Assembly: GCF_019334565.1 (NCBI RefSeq)
Contig: NZ_CP079724.1
Span: forward strand, 1,509,001-1,573,000
Origin: Streptococcus oralis
GTDB taxonomy: Bacteria; Bacillota; Bacilli; Lactobacillales; Streptococcaceae
DNA length: 64,000 nucleotides
Reading direction: 5' to 3'
Position 1 is the stretch's first letter. Each line of letters opens with the position of its first letter. The notes below the pieces were generated by a model. The model did no database searches. It was not told the origin of the DNA and saw only the letters and a program-made list of their open reading frames with translations. A program made the position numbers and the translations under genes. Positions 46,526 through 58,544 of this stretch are shown here, piece after piece.

Positions 46526-46560
46526 AAGAGGCCGAGAATGCTAAGTCTCAGCCTCTTTTT
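46526..46560 (+). terminator. Terminator after lepB
   Basis: AAGAGGC-GAGA and TCTC-GCCTCTT with one internal mismatch, then a T run, 7 bases after the lepB stop. Confidence 0.88.
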
Positions 46561-46647
46561 CTATTGCGAGAAGAAGACCTTTTAGTCTCCTAGCTTGTTG
46601 AAAGAAGCTAAGGGTACAACTCTCACGAACTCATGTAAAGGAAACCT

Positions 46648-49017
46648 ATGGAAGTTTATTTTTCAGGCACTATTGAACGGATTATTTTTGAAAATCCCAG
46701 TAATTTTTATCGCATTCTCCTCCTAGATATCGAAGATACCAATGCGGAGAACTTTGACGATTTTGAAATCATTGTTACAGGAACTATGGCGGACGTGATT
46801 GAGGGTGAAGACTACACTTTTTGGGGGCAAATCATTCAGCACTCCAAGTATGGAGAACAGCTACAGATCAGTCGTTATGAGCGAGCAAAACCAACTAGCA
46901 AGGGCCTCGTCAAGTACTTTTCTAGCAGTCATTTCAAGGGAATTGGTCTCAAAACTGCTCAGAAAATCGTCGATAGCTATGGTGAAAATACCATTGACGA
47001 AATTCTGGAACATCCTGAAAAGCTAGAAAGTATTGCAGGACTCTCTGCCAAAAACCGTGAGGCTTTTGTTTCCACCCTTCGTCTTAACTACGGAACCGAG
47101 ATGGTCTTAGCTAAACTAGCTAACTACGGCATTCCCAATAAACTGGCCTTTCAGATTCAAGACTTTTACAAGGAAGAAACGCTGGATATTGTCGAAAACT
47201 ATCCCTACCAACTGGTTGAAGATATCAAAGGATTGGGTTTTACCATTGCAGACCAATTGGCTGCCGAACTAGGCATCGAAAGTCAAGCTCCCGAGCGCTT
47301 CCGTGCTGGCCTTGTCCATAGTCTCTTTCAAGGTTGTATGGATACAGGCGATACCTATATGGAAGCCCGAGATTTGCTGGAACAAACCCTGACTCTCCTC
47401 GAGTCTTCCCGTCCTGTGGAACTAGACCCCAGTCAAGTAGCTCAGGAATTATCTCATTTGATCGAAGAAGACAAGGTTCAGCAGATTGATACCAAAATCT
47501 TTGATAACAGCCTCTTTTTCGCTGAAGAAGGCATTCGCAGTCACTTGGTTCGTATCCTTGAAAAAGGAAAGCAGAAGAGTCAGAACTTAGAAACCATTCA
47601 CAAGTATATCGCTACTGTCGAGCAAGAACTGGGCATTCAGTACGATACCATTCAAAAACAGGCTATCTGCGACGCTATCCAGAACAAGGTCTTTATCCTG
47701 ACAGGTGGGCCTGGTACAGGTAAGACGACTGTTATCAATGGAATTATCGCTGTTTATGCCCTTTTAGAAGGGCTTGATCTCAGGAAGAAAAGCAACCTGC
47801 CGATTCTTCTCGCTGCTCCAACTGGTCGAGCGGCTCGGCGCATGAATGAATTAACAGGTTTGCCTAGCGCGACCATACACCGTCATTTGGGGATGACAGG
47901 AGACGATGATACCAGTCATCTGGAAGATTATCTGGATGCCGACTTCATCATCGTGGATGAGTTTTCTATGGTGGACACTTGGCTAGCTAACCAACTCTTC
48001 TCCAACATCTCTTCTAACAGTAAAATTCTCATCGTGGGGGATAGCGATCAGCTACCTTCTGTTAGTCCCGGACAAGTCCTTGCTGACCTGCTCCAGATAT
48101 CCCTGATTCCGCAGACCCGCTTGGAACGGATTTACCGTCAGAGCGAAGAATCAACTATCGTTACCTTGGCGAGTCAAATTCGACAAGGCATCTTGCCAGC
48201 TGACTTTACCCAGAAAAAGGCAGACCGCTCCTACTTTGAAATCGCTAGCGGTCATATCCCAGCTACGATTGAGAAAATTCTTGGTGCTGCCCTCAGAAGT
48301 GGCATTCCGGCTCGAGATATTCAGGTGCTAGCGCCTATGTATCGAGGTACTGCTGGTATTGACGCCATCAACCAACTCATGCAAGACCTGCTCAATCCTC
48401 AGCAAAAGGGGCAAGTTAGCTTTGAAGCCACTCAGTGTCACTATCGAACAGGGGACAAGGTTATTCACCTAGTCAACGACGCTGAAGTCAATGTCTTTAA
48501 TGGAGACCTAGGCTACATCACAGACCTAATTCCTGGTAAATACACCGAGTCCAAACAAGACGAGATTGTCATTGATTTTGATGGCAATGAGGTCATCTAC
48601 CCACGTAACGAATGGTACAAAATTCGACTAGCCTATGCCATGAGTATCCATAAGTCTCAGGGAAGTGAGTTTCCTGTTGTCATCCTGCCCATCACCAGTT
48701 CTAGCAAGCGCATGCTGGAGCGAAATCTCATCTACACAGCCATTACACGGGCCAAAAGCAAGCTCATCCTTCTCGGTGAATTACAGGCCTTTGACTATGC
48801 AGTCAAGCATATCGGGACTGCCCGCAAGACCTATCTGATTGAGCGTTTCAGTGATTTAATTGAAAATAATATTGAAGAAAGTAAACAAGCCTTCTCTGAA
48901 ACTGCCACAGCAAGTGACTCTGAACAATCCTACATCCTCACCGAGGAAAACTGGTCTAGTATTCCCGCTATGATTGGAATTACAGATGCTGACTTAAAAG
49001 AGATTTTTGGAAAATAG
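46648..49017 (+). CDS. recD2: RecD2-type ATP-dependent DNA helicase
   Basis: A 789-residue superfamily 1B helicase. The N-terminal about 330 residues carry the OB-like and helix-hairpin-helix modules of RecD2 (FSSSHFKGIGLKTAQKIVD, DIKGLGFTIADQLAAELGI). Walker A GGPGTGKTTVI lies at about residue 353, then DADFIIVDEFSMVDTWLA, and a C-terminal motif VI region ERNLIYTAITRAKSKLILL. It is a 5'-3' helicase outside RecBCD, implicated in repair and replication fork maintenance. RBS is AAAGGAAA. It ends at a strong terminator shared with tig. Confidence 0.95.
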   Translation: MEVYFSGTIERIIFENPSNFYRILLLDIEDTNAENFDDFEIIVTGTMADVIEGEDYTFWGQIIQHSKYGEQLQISRYERAKPTSKGLVKYFSSSHFKGIGLKTAQKIVDSYGENTIDEILEHPEKLESIAGLSAKNREAFVSTLRLNYGTEMVLAKLANYGIPNKLAFQIQDFYKEETLDIVENYPYQLVEDIKGLGFTIADQLAAELGIESQAPERFRAGLVHSLFQGCMDTGDTYMEARDLLEQTLTLLESSRPVELDPSQVAQELSHLIEEDKVQQIDTKIFDNSLFFAEEGIRSHLVRILEKGKQKSQNLETIHKYIATVEQELGIQYDTIQKQAICDAIQNKVFILTGGPGTGKTTVINGIIAVYALLEGLDLRKKSNLPILLAAPTGRAARRMNELTGLPSATIHRHLGMTGDDDTSHLEDYLDADFIIVDEFSMVDTWLANQLFSNISSNSKILIVGDSDQLPSVSPGQVLADLLQISLIPQTRLERIYRQSEESTIVTLASQIRQGILPADFTQKKADRSYFEIASGHIPATIEKILGAALRSGIPARDIQVLAPMYRGTAGIDAINQLMQDLLNPQQKGQVSFEATQCHYRTGDKVIHLVNDAEVNVFNGDLGYITDLIPGKYTESKQDEIVIDFDGNEVIYPRNEWYKIRLAYAMSIHKSQGSEFPVVILPITSSSKRMLERNLIYTAITRAKSKLILLGELQAFDYAVKHIGTARKTYLIERFSDLIENNIEESKQAFSETATASDSEQSYILTEENWSSIPAMIGITDADLKEIFGK

Positions 49018-49025
49018 TGCAACAG

Positions 49026-49054
49026 AAAGCCCACCTAGTCAGGTGGGCTTTTTC
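49026..49054. terminator. Bidirectional terminator between recD2 and tig
   Basis: AAAGCCCACCT and its complement with a four-base loop, followed by T on the plus strand. GC-rich and perfect. Confidence 0.92.
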
Positions 49055-49064
49055 TCTTTTAAGA

Positions 49065-50348
49065 TTATTTAACTGTTGCTGTGCTTGTGATCAATTCAAC
49101 AGCTTTTTTGATAGTGATATCGTGTTTCAACATGTCAGCTGAAAGCAAGTTTTGTACTTGTGCAACTTCCATATTGTAGTCTGCTGCCAATTGCTCAATT
49201 TCTTTTTGGATTTCTTCTTCTGAAGCGTCAAATCCTTCAGCTTTGGCAACTGCTTCGATAACAAGGTTAGTCTTCGTACGTGACTCAGCTTCTGCTTCGT
49301 ATTGTTTGTGAAGGTCTTCTTGAGTAGTTCCTGTGATTTGGAAGTACATGTCAGGGTTGATCCCTTGGCGTTGCAAGTTTCCAAGGAATTCATTTACTGA
49401 ACGGTGAACTTCTTCGTGGATCATTTCTTCTGGAAGTTCTACGATTTCAGCGTTTTCTACAGCTTTATCAATTGCTGCACCTTCAACGGCATCTTTGTAT
49501 GCTTCTTCTTTCGCAGCAGTCAATTCTTTGCGGTATTTTTCTTTCAATTCGTCAAGAGTTTCCACTTCTTCGTCGATATCTTTTGCAAGTTCATCGTCAA
49601 GAGCTGGAACTTCTTTTGCTTTTACTTCGTGGATAGTTGTTACGAATTTAGCTTCTTTACCTGCAAGGTCTTCTGCTTGGTAGTCTTCTGGGAATGTTAC
49701 GATAACATCAACAGTTTCGCCAGCTGAGTGTCCAACCAATTGGTCTTCAAAACCAGGAATGAATTGACCTGATCCAAGTCCAAGTGAGAAGTTTTCACCT
49801 TTTCCGCCGTCAAATTCAACACCGTCGATAGAACCAACGAAGTCAATCACAACAGTGTCGCCATTTTCAGCAGCGCCTTCTTTGATAACCAATTCAGCCA
49901 AGTTGTTGCGTTCGCGTTCGATACGTTCTTCAACGTCAGCATCTGTCACTTCTTTTTCTACATCAACTGATACTTCAAGGTTTTTGTAGTCACCCAATTT
50001 AACTTCAGGTTTTGTCACGACTTCGGCAGTGATAACCCAGTCTTGACCTTTTTCCATTGAAGTCACGTCGATTTTCGGTTGTGCAACGACTTCAAGACCA
50101 GCTTTTTTTACTGCAGCTTCATAAGCGTTTGGCAAAAGAGCGTTCATTGCATCTTGATAAAGAGCTTCTTCACCAAATTTTTGGTTGAAGATAGGGCGTG
50201 GAAGGTGACCTTTACGGAAACCAGGAACGTTAAGAGTTTTCTTTACTGAGTTAAATACACGGTCCAATTCTGGTTTGATTTGGTCTTGAGAGATAGTGAA
50301 AGTCAAGACACCACGGTTTGTTTCTTTGTTTTCAAATGATACAGACAT
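49065..50348 (-). CDS. tig: Trigger factor
   Basis: A 427-residue ribosome-associated chaperone with peptidyl-prolyl isomerase activity. The N-terminal ribosome-binding domain contains [20 protein letters not shown]. The FKBP-like domain (about 150-245) has [19 protein letters not shown] and [15 protein letters not shown], followed by the helical C-terminal arms. It is monocistronic, with its own promoter (50384-50413) and a shared terminator. Length is typical. Confidence 0.97.
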   Translation of the reverse strand: MSVSFENKETNRGVLTFTISQDQIKPELDRVFNSVKKTLNVPGFRKGHLPRPIFNQKFGEEALYQDAMNALLPNAYEAAVKKAGLEVVAQPKIDVTSMEKGQDWVITAEVVTKPEVKLGDYKNLEVSVDVEKEVTDADVEERIERERNNLAELVIKEGAAENGDTVVIDFVGSIDGVEFDGGKGENFSLGLGSGQFIPGFEDQLVGHSAGETVDVIVTFPEDYQAEDLAGKEAKFVTTIHEVKAKEVPALDDELAKDIDEEVETLDELKEKYRKELTAAKEEAYKDAVEGAAIDKAVENAEIVELPEEMIHEEVHRSVNEFLGNLQRQGINPDMYFQITGTTQEDLHKQYEAEAESRTKTNLVIEAVAKAEGFDASEEEIQKEIEQLAADYNMEVAQVQNLLSADMLKHDITIKKAVELITSTATVK

Positions 50349-50383
50349 TCTGTCATTTCTCCTTAAAATTTTTAATACAGTCC

Positions 50384-50413
50384 ATTATACCATATGATAG
50401 CGACTTTTTTCAA
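50384..50413 (-). promoter_or_regulatory. tig promoter
   Basis: Minus-strand TTGAAA, 18-base spacer ending ATATGG, TATAAT with a TGG extension, about 36 bases before the ATG. Confidence 0.75.
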
Positions 50414-50438
50414 GTAATGAATGCGCTTTTCAATAGTG

Positions 50439-51095
50439 CTAGAGGTACTTGCTCGCTTCCCTGATACTAAGTTCAGCCATTCTCTTCTTATTTTTTTCAA
50501 TAAAACGTGCTACCCATTCGGGATTGGTTTTAGAGTAGTCTCTTAGAGCCCAGCCTATGGCTTTGTTGATAAAAAATTCTGTCTGGTCCAGATTGTTGAG
50601 CAGGGTCTTTTCCATCAGTTGGACATTTGTTTTCTCTTTTCTTAACAACTGGTGGTCAATAGCGACTCGTCTCAGCCAGATATTGTCTGATAGGCTCCAT
50701 TTTAAAAGCACTTCTTCAAGTTCTGGATAGTCGGCTACCAAACTTCCTACTACTCTATCTAAGATATCTACCGTGTCCCACCAAGACTTGGTCACGACCA
50801 GACGCTCAAGCTTAGGCAAATCGTCCTTCGTTAGATAAGTCTGCATGGCTTTCAAATAGTTGGCAGCCACATATTGGTATTCTCTAGGCTCCTTTTCCCA
50901 GCAAGTGTCTACAAAATCCCAATCGATCATCTTTGTTTTTTTCGCTTCTGGAAAATACTTTTTATAGAGTGAATTTCTTTCAGGACCTGCAATACCTAGA
51001 AAGGGAAACTGATGGCGCATATAGGCTTCCATTGGGCCTGCTTTCTCAGGGTCTTTTCCCGCTTCTAGCTCCACAAGTAAATCTGTAAGATTCAT
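50439..51095 (-). CDS. AlkD-like DNA alkylation repair protein
   Basis: A 218-residue all-helical HEAT-like protein of the DNA alkylation repair (AlkD/AlkC) family. Typical stretches are FPFLGIAGPERNSLYKKYF, VTKSWWDTVDILDRVVGSL, SLSDNIWLRRVAIDHQLL and FINKAIGWALRDYSKTNPEW. AlkD-type glycosylases remove positively charged alkylated bases. The ATG directly abuts the liaR stop and its RBS AGGAGG lies inside liaR, so it is the last gene of the lia operon. Confidence 0.88.
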   Translation of the reverse strand: MNLTDLLVELEAGKDPEKAGPMEAYMRHQFPFLGIAGPERNSLYKKYFPEAKKTKMIDWDFVDTCWEKEPREYQYVAANYLKAMQTYLTKDDLPKLERLVVTKSWWDTVDILDRVVGSLVADYPELEEVLLKWSLSDNIWLRRVAIDHQLLRKEKTNVQLMEKTLLNNLDQTEFFINKAIGWALRDYSKTNPEWVARFIEKNKKRMAELSIREASKYL

Positions 51096-51728
51096 CTAAA
51101 AATCCTCCTGCCCTACCAAGTGGTGCTGAAAGGCATAGACTGCAGCCTGAGTGCGATCGCTGACCTCAAGCTTGGCTAGGATGTTGGACACATGGGTCTT
51201 CACCGTCTTTAGGGAGATAAAGAGTTCATCTGCAATGCGCTGATTTTCATAGCCCTTGGCGATGAGTTGAAGCACGTCTCGCTCACGCGCAGTCAGTTCT
51301 TCATGAAGCTCTATATGATTGCGGTGGTATTCGACCTTTTTGCTGACCTCTTGTTCAATAGCCAGCTCTCCAGCAGCCACCTTGCGGACGGCATGAAGCA
51401 GTTCGTCTGCACTAGAAGTCTTGAGCATGTAACCTTTGGCACCCGCATTCAAGACCGGCATAATTTTTTCATTGTCCAAGTAAGAAGTTACAATCAAAAT
51501 CTTGGCTTCAGGCCATTCTTTCAGGATGGCTAAGGTCGCGTCAATCCCATTCATCTCAGGCATGACTATATCCATGACGATGACATCTGGACGCAGTTTC
51601 AAGGCCAAGTCAATACCTTGAGCCCCATTGGCAGCCTCGCCCACAACTTCCACATCGTCTTGGAGATCAAAATAGCTTTTCAAGCCCAATCGAACCATTT
51701 CATGGTCATCTACAAGTAAAATTTTCAT
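51096..51728 (-). CDS. liaR: LiaR-type response regulator
   Basis: A 210-residue NarL/LuxR-family response regulator. The receiver domain (1-120) has phospho-acceptor Asp53 in VIVMDIVMPEMNG and a conserved Lys in AGAKGYMLKTS. The C-terminal helix-turn-helix is ELTARERDVLQLIAKGYENQ and ADELFISLKTVKTHVSNIL. It is the output of the LiaFSR cell-envelope stress system (TCS03 in pneumococcus). It follows liaS after 9 bases, with AAGGAG upstream. Confidence 0.94.
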   Translation of the reverse strand: MKILLVDDHEMVRLGLKSYFDLQDDVEVVGEAANGAQGIDLALKLRPDVIVMDIVMPEMNGIDATLAILKEWPEAKILIVTSYLDNEKIMPVLNAGAKGYMLKTSSADELLHAVRKVAAGELAIEQEVSKKVEYHRNHIELHEELTARERDVLQLIAKGYENQRIADELFISLKTVKTHVSNILAKLEVSDRTQAAVYAFQHHLVGQEDF

Positions 51729-51737
51729 CTCTACTCC

Positions 51738-52736
51738 TTATAATTCCTTATCTAACAGGGGAATACGGATATCAACCGCCAGTCCTTGCTTTGGAGCTGT
51801 CAAAAGTTGAATGTTTCCTGCCATATCTTCGACTCGCTCCTTGATATTTCGCAGTCCATAACTCAAGTCATCTAAACTCCCTAACTGGAAACCAATCCCA
51901 TTGTCCACCACCTTCAACTGCAATTCAACATCTGTCTGATAGAGATAGACATCCAAACAAGATGCCTGGGCGTGGCGAAGGGTATTGCTGATCAACTCCT
52001 GAAGAATACGGAAGATATGTTCTTCAATCTTTTTAGGCAATTTAGACACGTTTTGCTTGAGACTAACCTTGAGATCGCTCTTGTCCTCAAGCTCTTTTAA
52101 GAGGATTTGAATCCCCTCAATCAAACTCTTCTCTTCCAACTCAACTGGTCGCAAATGTAGGAGCAAGACCCGCAGATCTTTCTGGGCTGTTTCTAGGATG
52201 GCTGCAACGCTTTGCAACTGGGTCTGCATCTTTTCTCTATCCAGCTTCAAAGCCTGCTGGCTGACGCCTGATAAAATCATATGGGCTGCAAACAACTCCT
52301 GACTAACTGTATCGTGCAGGTCACGTGCTATCCGCTTCCGTTCTTTCTCGATGATTGCTTCTTCCTTGACCAGGCTTTGATTTTCAGCCTTTTGAACAGC
52401 TTCTGTCAAGAGATTGAGCTTGCCAGACAAGGATTGGAAACTAGCATTCAAGTCTGGATCTGCAAAGGCAACCACCTCTTTTCCTGCTAGCAGTCGCTTG
52501 AGATTGACTTGCATTTTTCTGCGAGAGACTTCTTCTATCACGCGCCAAAAGAGGACAAAAAAGAAGGTCATGGAAAGGCTAAAGACCAAGATCAAGAAGA
52601 TGAGTTTCTCTGTTTTCTCGATATCCTGTAGCAAATAGGACCAATCCAGTTCAAAAATATCAAGTAAACTATTAGTCAAAAAGAGGATAAAGAGGAAAGA
52701 AGTCAGCCCAATTAACAGATACGATTGCTTTTTCAT
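51738..52736 (-). CDS. liaS: LiaS-type sensor histidine kinase
   Basis: A 332-residue kinase with two N-terminal membrane segments (about 7-29 and 45-65) and only a very short extracellular loop, typical of intramembrane-sensing kinases. The HisKA_3 phospho-acceptor is His141 in RKRIARDLHDTVSQELFAAH. The ATPase domain has NTLRHAQASCL and VDNGIGFQLG. It overlaps liaF by 4 bases. LiaF is generally an inhibitor of this kinase. Confidence 0.94.
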   Translation of the reverse strand: MKKQSYLLIGLTSFLFILFLTNSLLDIFELDWSYLLQDIEKTEKLIFLILVFSLSMTFFFVLFWRVIEEVSRRKMQVNLKRLLAGKEVVAFADPDLNASFQSLSGKLNLLTEAVQKAENQSLVKEEAIIEKERKRIARDLHDTVSQELFAAHMILSGVSQQALKLDREKMQTQLQSVAAILETAQKDLRVLLLHLRPVELEEKSLIEGIQILLKELEDKSDLKVSLKQNVSKLPKKIEEHIFRILQELISNTLRHAQASCLDVYLYQTDVELQLKVVDNGIGFQLGSLDDLSYGLRNIKERVEDMAGNIQLLTAPKQGLAVDIRIPLLDKEL

Positions 52737-53431
52737 CCTCTGACCACCTCCACATCACCAACCATAGTAGTTAGGAAAATCTTGACGCTCTTGTTACTCT
52801 TGAGATAGTCTCTGGTCTCCTGATGATAGTGTTCATTGCGGAGGGATCTCTTAGGTTGATTGAGGAAAGTTAGATCTCCATAAAGACAGTTGACGCTGAG
52901 GCTGATTTCCACATCAACAGGTACGATAATCCTAGTCGTTCCGACCATCTTTCTAAGGATAATGACATTGTCATGATTGGTTAGGATAACTCTTTCCAAA
53001 TGAATGGTGTCCTTGCCCATGAGGCGAAAGAGGTTGATATCGTCAAACTGGCAGGTCTGGTGACTAGAGAAATGATGGAGATTACCAAACCAAGGATTGC
53101 GTTCATTTTTAATCGTCACCACCTCTTCAAAGACAAAGTCGGTCTCCTCTCTTTCTTGATTCATCATTGGATAAAGAAGAAAGAGACTATAGATAACTGC
53201 CACAAAGATAGCTAAAATCACAAAGGGATTGAGCATGACGATGAAAAAGAAAAGAATAGTCGCCACAAGGAGGAACACATTGTTGCCCTCTTTCCCTGTA
53301 TAATAGCGGAGCAAGAGCAAAAAGAGGAATAGAATCAGCAGAAAACGCGAAAAATGCTCTGATACCATCAAAATCAGAGCTCCCGTCAACAGACAGGCTT
53401 CAATAAATAAAAAGATTTGAAATTTTTTCAT
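52733..53431 (-). CDS. liaF: LiaF-like inhibitor of the Lia system
   Basis: A 232-residue protein with four N-terminal hydrophobic segments (about 5-98) and a C-terminal LiaF domain (about 110-232), including NPWFGNLHHFSSHQTCQFDD and a final VKIFLTTMVGDVEVVRG. It is first in the liaF-liaS-liaR-alkD unit. I see no strong consensus promoter in the 166 bases between it and fni, only a TAAAAT at a -10 distance, so read-through from the mevalonate operon past the terminator is possible. Confidence 0.9.
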   Translation of the reverse strand: MKKFQIFLFIEACLLTGALILMVSEHFSRFLLILFLFLLLLRYYTGKEGNNVFLLVATILFFFIVMLNPFVILAIFVAVIYSLFLLYPMMNQEREETDFVFEEVVTIKNERNPWFGNLHHFSSHQTCQFDDINLFRLMGKDTIHLERVILTNHDNVIILRKMVGTTRIIVPVDVEISLSVNCLYGDLTFLNQPKRSLRNEHYHQETRDYLKSNKSVKIFLTTMVGDVEVVRG

Positions 53432-53566
53432 AGCTGCATCCTTTCCTTTCTATTTTATCACAATTCAAAAAAGTCACCTCGGTCTAAGGATGGAAAAAGG
53501 CGATGGGACAGAAATTGCTCTTAGAAGCTAGGTTTCATCAACTCACCACAGTTGACAAAAGGCTAC

Positions 53567-53594
53567 AAAAAAGGGCGGGATTCTTGTCCCGACC
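53567..53594 (-). terminator. Terminator between fni and liaF
   Basis: GGTCGGGA and TCCCGCCC around a six-base loop (one mismatch), followed by six T on the minus strand. It lies just past the fni stop. Confidence 0.82.
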
Positions 53595-53597
53595 TCT

Positions 53598-55576
<1,979 letters not shown>

Positions 55577-55590
<14 letters not shown>

Positions 55591-56530
55591 CTTGACTCAA
55601 ATCCTTTGTTTTTGACACAATCAGGCGGTAACGTTGACCAAAGATTTCTGATAAATGCTCCAAGTCTTTCTCCTGACAGAGGACCTTGACATTGGGACCG
55701 GCATCCATGGTAAAGTAGCAGGCTTCACCTTGCTCACGAAGCTGGCGAACAAAGTCCATGGCTTCATAGGAAGCATCCGTTAGATAAGAAAAGGCTGGAC
55801 TAGCAGTCTTGGTCGTAGCGTGCATGGCTAGGGCATTTTTCTCAGTCAATTCCCCAACCTTGGCAAAATCATTTTCTTTGAGATAAACTAGCATATCCTG
55901 ATAATCCTTCTCAGACTGGCGCACCCAGTCATCAAAGGTCGTCGAGGTTTCCACACAAAGTTTCATCCCATCACGGCTAGAGATTGTTTTTTTCTTGTCC
56001 TCTAGCACCAACATAATCATAGCTAGTTTCAAGTCTGTCTCTACAGGGTAAATTTCCCCGCTATCCTTATCCCAGGCACCTAGCGGTCCATAAAAACTGC
56101 GAGAGGAAGAACCTGAGGCAAACTTAGCCTCCTGCGCCAACTGGCTCCGATTCAAAGCAAGCTGAAAATAAGCGTTGCAAGCCTTGACTAAGGCGGACAA
56201 ACCGCTAGAACTTGAGGACAAGCCCGCTGCGGTAGGCATATTGTTTTGAGTGTCGATACGAACAAAGCCCTCACCATCTGGACGGTAGCGGTCGATTATT
56301 TTGCTCATCTTGGCATGCTCAGCCTCATTTTGTAACTGACCATTGATATAAAAGGCATCGGCAGTCGCATCCGTCGGTAGCGACGACAAGGTCGTCTCCG
56401 TGTACATATTTTCCAAAGTCAGAGAGATACTGCTAGTGGCAGGTACCATCTCTTTTTCTTTTTTCTTTCCCCAGTATTTGATAATGGCAATATTTGCGTA
56501 GGAACGTACTGTTACAGGCTCTCTATCCAT
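55577..56530 (-). CDS. mvaD: Diphosphomevalonate decarboxylase
   Basis: A 317-residue GHMP-family enzyme converting mevalonate diphosphate to isopentenyl diphosphate. It has SYANIAIIKYWGKKKEKEM, AAGLSSSSSGLSALV and FTMDAGPNVKVL. I chose the ATG at 56530 (MDREPVTVRSY), which has GGAGC upstream and gives the family length; the frame extends a further 27 codons upstream, inside mvaK1. It overlaps mvaK1 by 19 bases. Confidence 0.95.
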
Positions 56531-57390
56531 GTCTGAACAGCTCCTTTCTCTTCTAATCTTTCTGCTAGTTCTTGTGCTTGAGTCAAATTGGTTGCCAAGG
56601 CGATAATACAACCTCCTAGCCCACCACCGCTCATCTTGGCACCCAGAGCACCATGGTTAAGAGCCGTTTCAACCAAAGAGTCTGCTTCAGGGCTACTGAC
56701 ACCAATTTCTTTTAAATGTAAATGCGCTTGACTGAGGATTTGTCCCAATCCTTCAGCATCTTTTTGTGAAATCGCATCCTCTGCCTTCTGGGTCAATTCT
56801 CCTAAAGCATGCAAAAACGGTAGGGCATCCTTGCCCTTATTTTGAACTACTTGAATGGCTTCACGAGTATGACCATAAACGCCCGTATCGGCAATGACCA
56901 AATAGGCTGATAGTTCCATCTCAAGCTCTGTAAAACCAACATTCTTGATAAAGCGAATGGGCTGGTCACTGAGACAGGTCTTAGCATCCAAACCACTTGG
57001 ATTCATATGGGCAATCATTTCAGCCCGATTGACCAAGATTTCTAGTACATCATGAGGCAGTTCGGCTTGATAGTAGTCAAATACCGCACGAATGGCTGCT
57101 ATGCTGATAGCCGCTGACGAACCCATCCCCCGTTTTTCAGGGATAGCCGAGTCAATCTCACATCGAATGCAGGCTTCTTTAATCTCTAAATATTCTAACG
57201 AGGCATACACTGCCATGGACAAGGTATCCTCCTCATAAAGACGCCACGGACTTTCAGCAGGGACCACCTTGCAAGTCACTTCCACCTCTAAGAGAGGCAG
57301 GGAAATGGCAGGATAGCCGTAGACTACCGCATGCTCTCCTATTAAAATTATCTTACTATGTGCCTGACCGACACCAACTTTTTTTGTCAT
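56512..57390 (-). CDS. mvaK1: Mevalonate kinase
   Basis: A 292-residue GHMP kinase, first gene of the mevalonate operon. It begins MTKKVGVGQAHSKIILIGEH. The ATP loop is KRGMGSSAAISIAAIRAV, and the C-terminal GHMP motif is AKMSGGGLGGCIIALA. Streptococcal mevalonate kinases are known to be inhibited by diphosphomevalonate. A small hairpin lies just before its RBS. A TATAAT is present at 57457-57462 without a clear -35. Confidence 0.96.
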   Translation of the reverse strand: MTKKVGVGQAHSKIILIGEHAVVYGYPAISLPLLEVEVTCKVVPAESPWRLYEEDTLSMAVYASLEYLEIKEACIRCEIDSAIPEKRGMGSSAAISIAAIRAVFDYYQAELPHDVLEILVNRAEMIAHMNPSGLDAKTCLSDQPIRFIKNVGFTELEMELSAYLVIADTGVYGHTREAIQVVQNKGKDALPFLHALGELTQKAEDAISQKDAEGLGQILSQAHLHLKEIGVSSPEADSLVETALNHGALGAKMSGGGLGGCIIALATNLTQAQELAERLEEKGAVQTWIESL

Positions 57391-57404
57391 GTTTTCCTTT
57401 AACC

Positions 57405-57421
57405 AGACGGAAAGACCGTCT
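57405..57421 (-). promoter_or_regulatory. Leader hairpin before mvaK1
   Basis: AGACGG and CCGTCT around a five-base loop, ending 14 bases before the mvaK1 ATG and just ahead of the ribosome binding site. Role unknown; it could shield the 5' end or affect initiation. Confidence 0.4.
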
Positions 57422-57467
57422 CATTTCATACAGTAGTATTTTCTCCTATCTATTTTATTATATTTTC

Positions 57468-57499
57468 ACAAAAAAAGCGATTGTTTCCTTCACAATCGC
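57468..57499 (-). terminator. Terminator after the choline-binding protein genes
   Basis: GCGATTGT and ACAATCGC with a seven-base loop and seven T on the minus strand. Confidence 0.88.
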
Positions 57500-57507
57500 C
57501 TCTTTCA

Positions 57508-58527
57508 TTATTGAACCCATTCGCCATTATAGTTGACGTAGTAGCCATCTACGGTAGTATTCACCGCCAAAGCACCTGAGCTATAAGCATAGTACCATTT
57601 TCCATTAACCAGGAACCAGCCTGTCTTCATATCGCCATTACTTGTATGTAGATAATACCAAGTCGAACCTTCCTGATACCAGCCAGTTGCCATAGATCCT
57701 GATGAACGGAGATAGTACCATTTGTTCCCAAGGTTTTGCCAACCAGTTTTCATATCGCCATTTGGTTGGTCTAAATAATACCAAGTGGTACCTTCCTGAT
57801 ACCAGCCAGTCGCCATAGATCCTGATGAACGGAGATAGTACCATTTATTACCAAGATGTTGCCAACCTGTTTGCATGATGCCAGTTGTTGGATCTAAGTA
57901 GTACCATGGAGCAGGTTTGCTTCTATCAATGCCAAAAGTAACATGGAAATCTTGAGTCCAACCCTTAGCAACTTCACCAATTGGTAGTGGATTGTAAGAA
58001 TCATCGCCAGAAATTCCTAGCTTATTTAAATAATACCAATTGCCGTCTTCATAAGTCCAGCCAGTCTTTACAGCATAATTATTATCAAAATAATAAGTTC
58101 TCTTTTCAGCAGATGGAGTATATTGTTCACCGTATACTTTTCCTGTATTTTCAGACGTTTTTGCCTCTAGTACTTGTTTATCTGTTTGTTCTAGCAAAGC
58201 ACCATCTTGTCCAAAATAGTACCACTTCTGTTGAAGGCCAATTTCTAAGACTGGACGATTATTAAATAAATTATCACGATAACTTGTTCCATGAATTTCT
58301 ACGTATTGCCAACCGACAACCATCTCTCCTCTATCACCAAAATAGTAAGTTTTACCGTCTATTTTATGCCAATAGATTGCTTTATGATCATCTTTTACAT
58401 AATATTTTCTATTATCCTTATCAACAAATTGGCCACCTGTGGTATCCGCAAATACAGTATTTGTAGCTAGCAAACCAAAGAAAAAGACTGCTAATGCGAT
58501 TTGCATCATTTTTTTCAAAATTTTCAT
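57508..58527 (-). CDS. Choline-binding surface protein (second of tandem pair)
   Basis: A 339-residue secreted protein with signal peptide (about 1-27, LLATNTVFA). The rest is mostly aromatic-rich GWxxxxxxWYYL-type repeats that bind phosphocholine on teichoic acids. No enzymatic domain is visible, so it resembles the CbpF/CbpC/CbpJ type. Between about residues 230 and 310 a 41-residue unit is repeated almost exactly (GSMATGWYQEG...GNKWYYLRSS). It lies 17 bases after the first gene of the pair and ends at a terminator. The biological role is not evident from sequence. Confidence 0.9.
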   Translation of the reverse strand: MKILKKMMQIALAVFFFGLLATNTVFADTTGGQFVDKDNRKYYVKDDHKAIYWHKIDGKTYYFGDRGEMVVGWQYVEIHGTSYRDNLFNNRPVLEIGLQQKWYYFGQDGALLEQTDKQVLEAKTSENTGKVYGEQYTPSAEKRTYYFDNNYAVKTGWTYEDGNWYYLNKLGISGDDSYNPLPIGEVAKGWTQDFHVTFGIDRSKPAPWYYLDPTTGIMQTGWQHLGNKWYYLRSSGSMATGWYQEGTTWYYLDQPNGDMKTGWQNLGNKWYYLRSSGSMATGWYQEGSTWYYLHTSNGDMKTGWFLVNGKWYYAYSSGALAVNTTVDGYYVNYNGEWVQ

Positions 58528-58544
58528 CTATATACCCTCCAATA

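Noticed and set aside
56531-56611. N-terminal extension of mvaD
   Set aside because: It lies inside mvaK1 in another frame and lacks mvaD homology; the ATG at 56530 gives the family length.
57600-57900. Short repeated DNA blocks (GATGAACGGAGATAGTACC) as a possible mobile repeat
   Set aside because: They encode the choline-binding repeats and stay in frame, so coding explains them.
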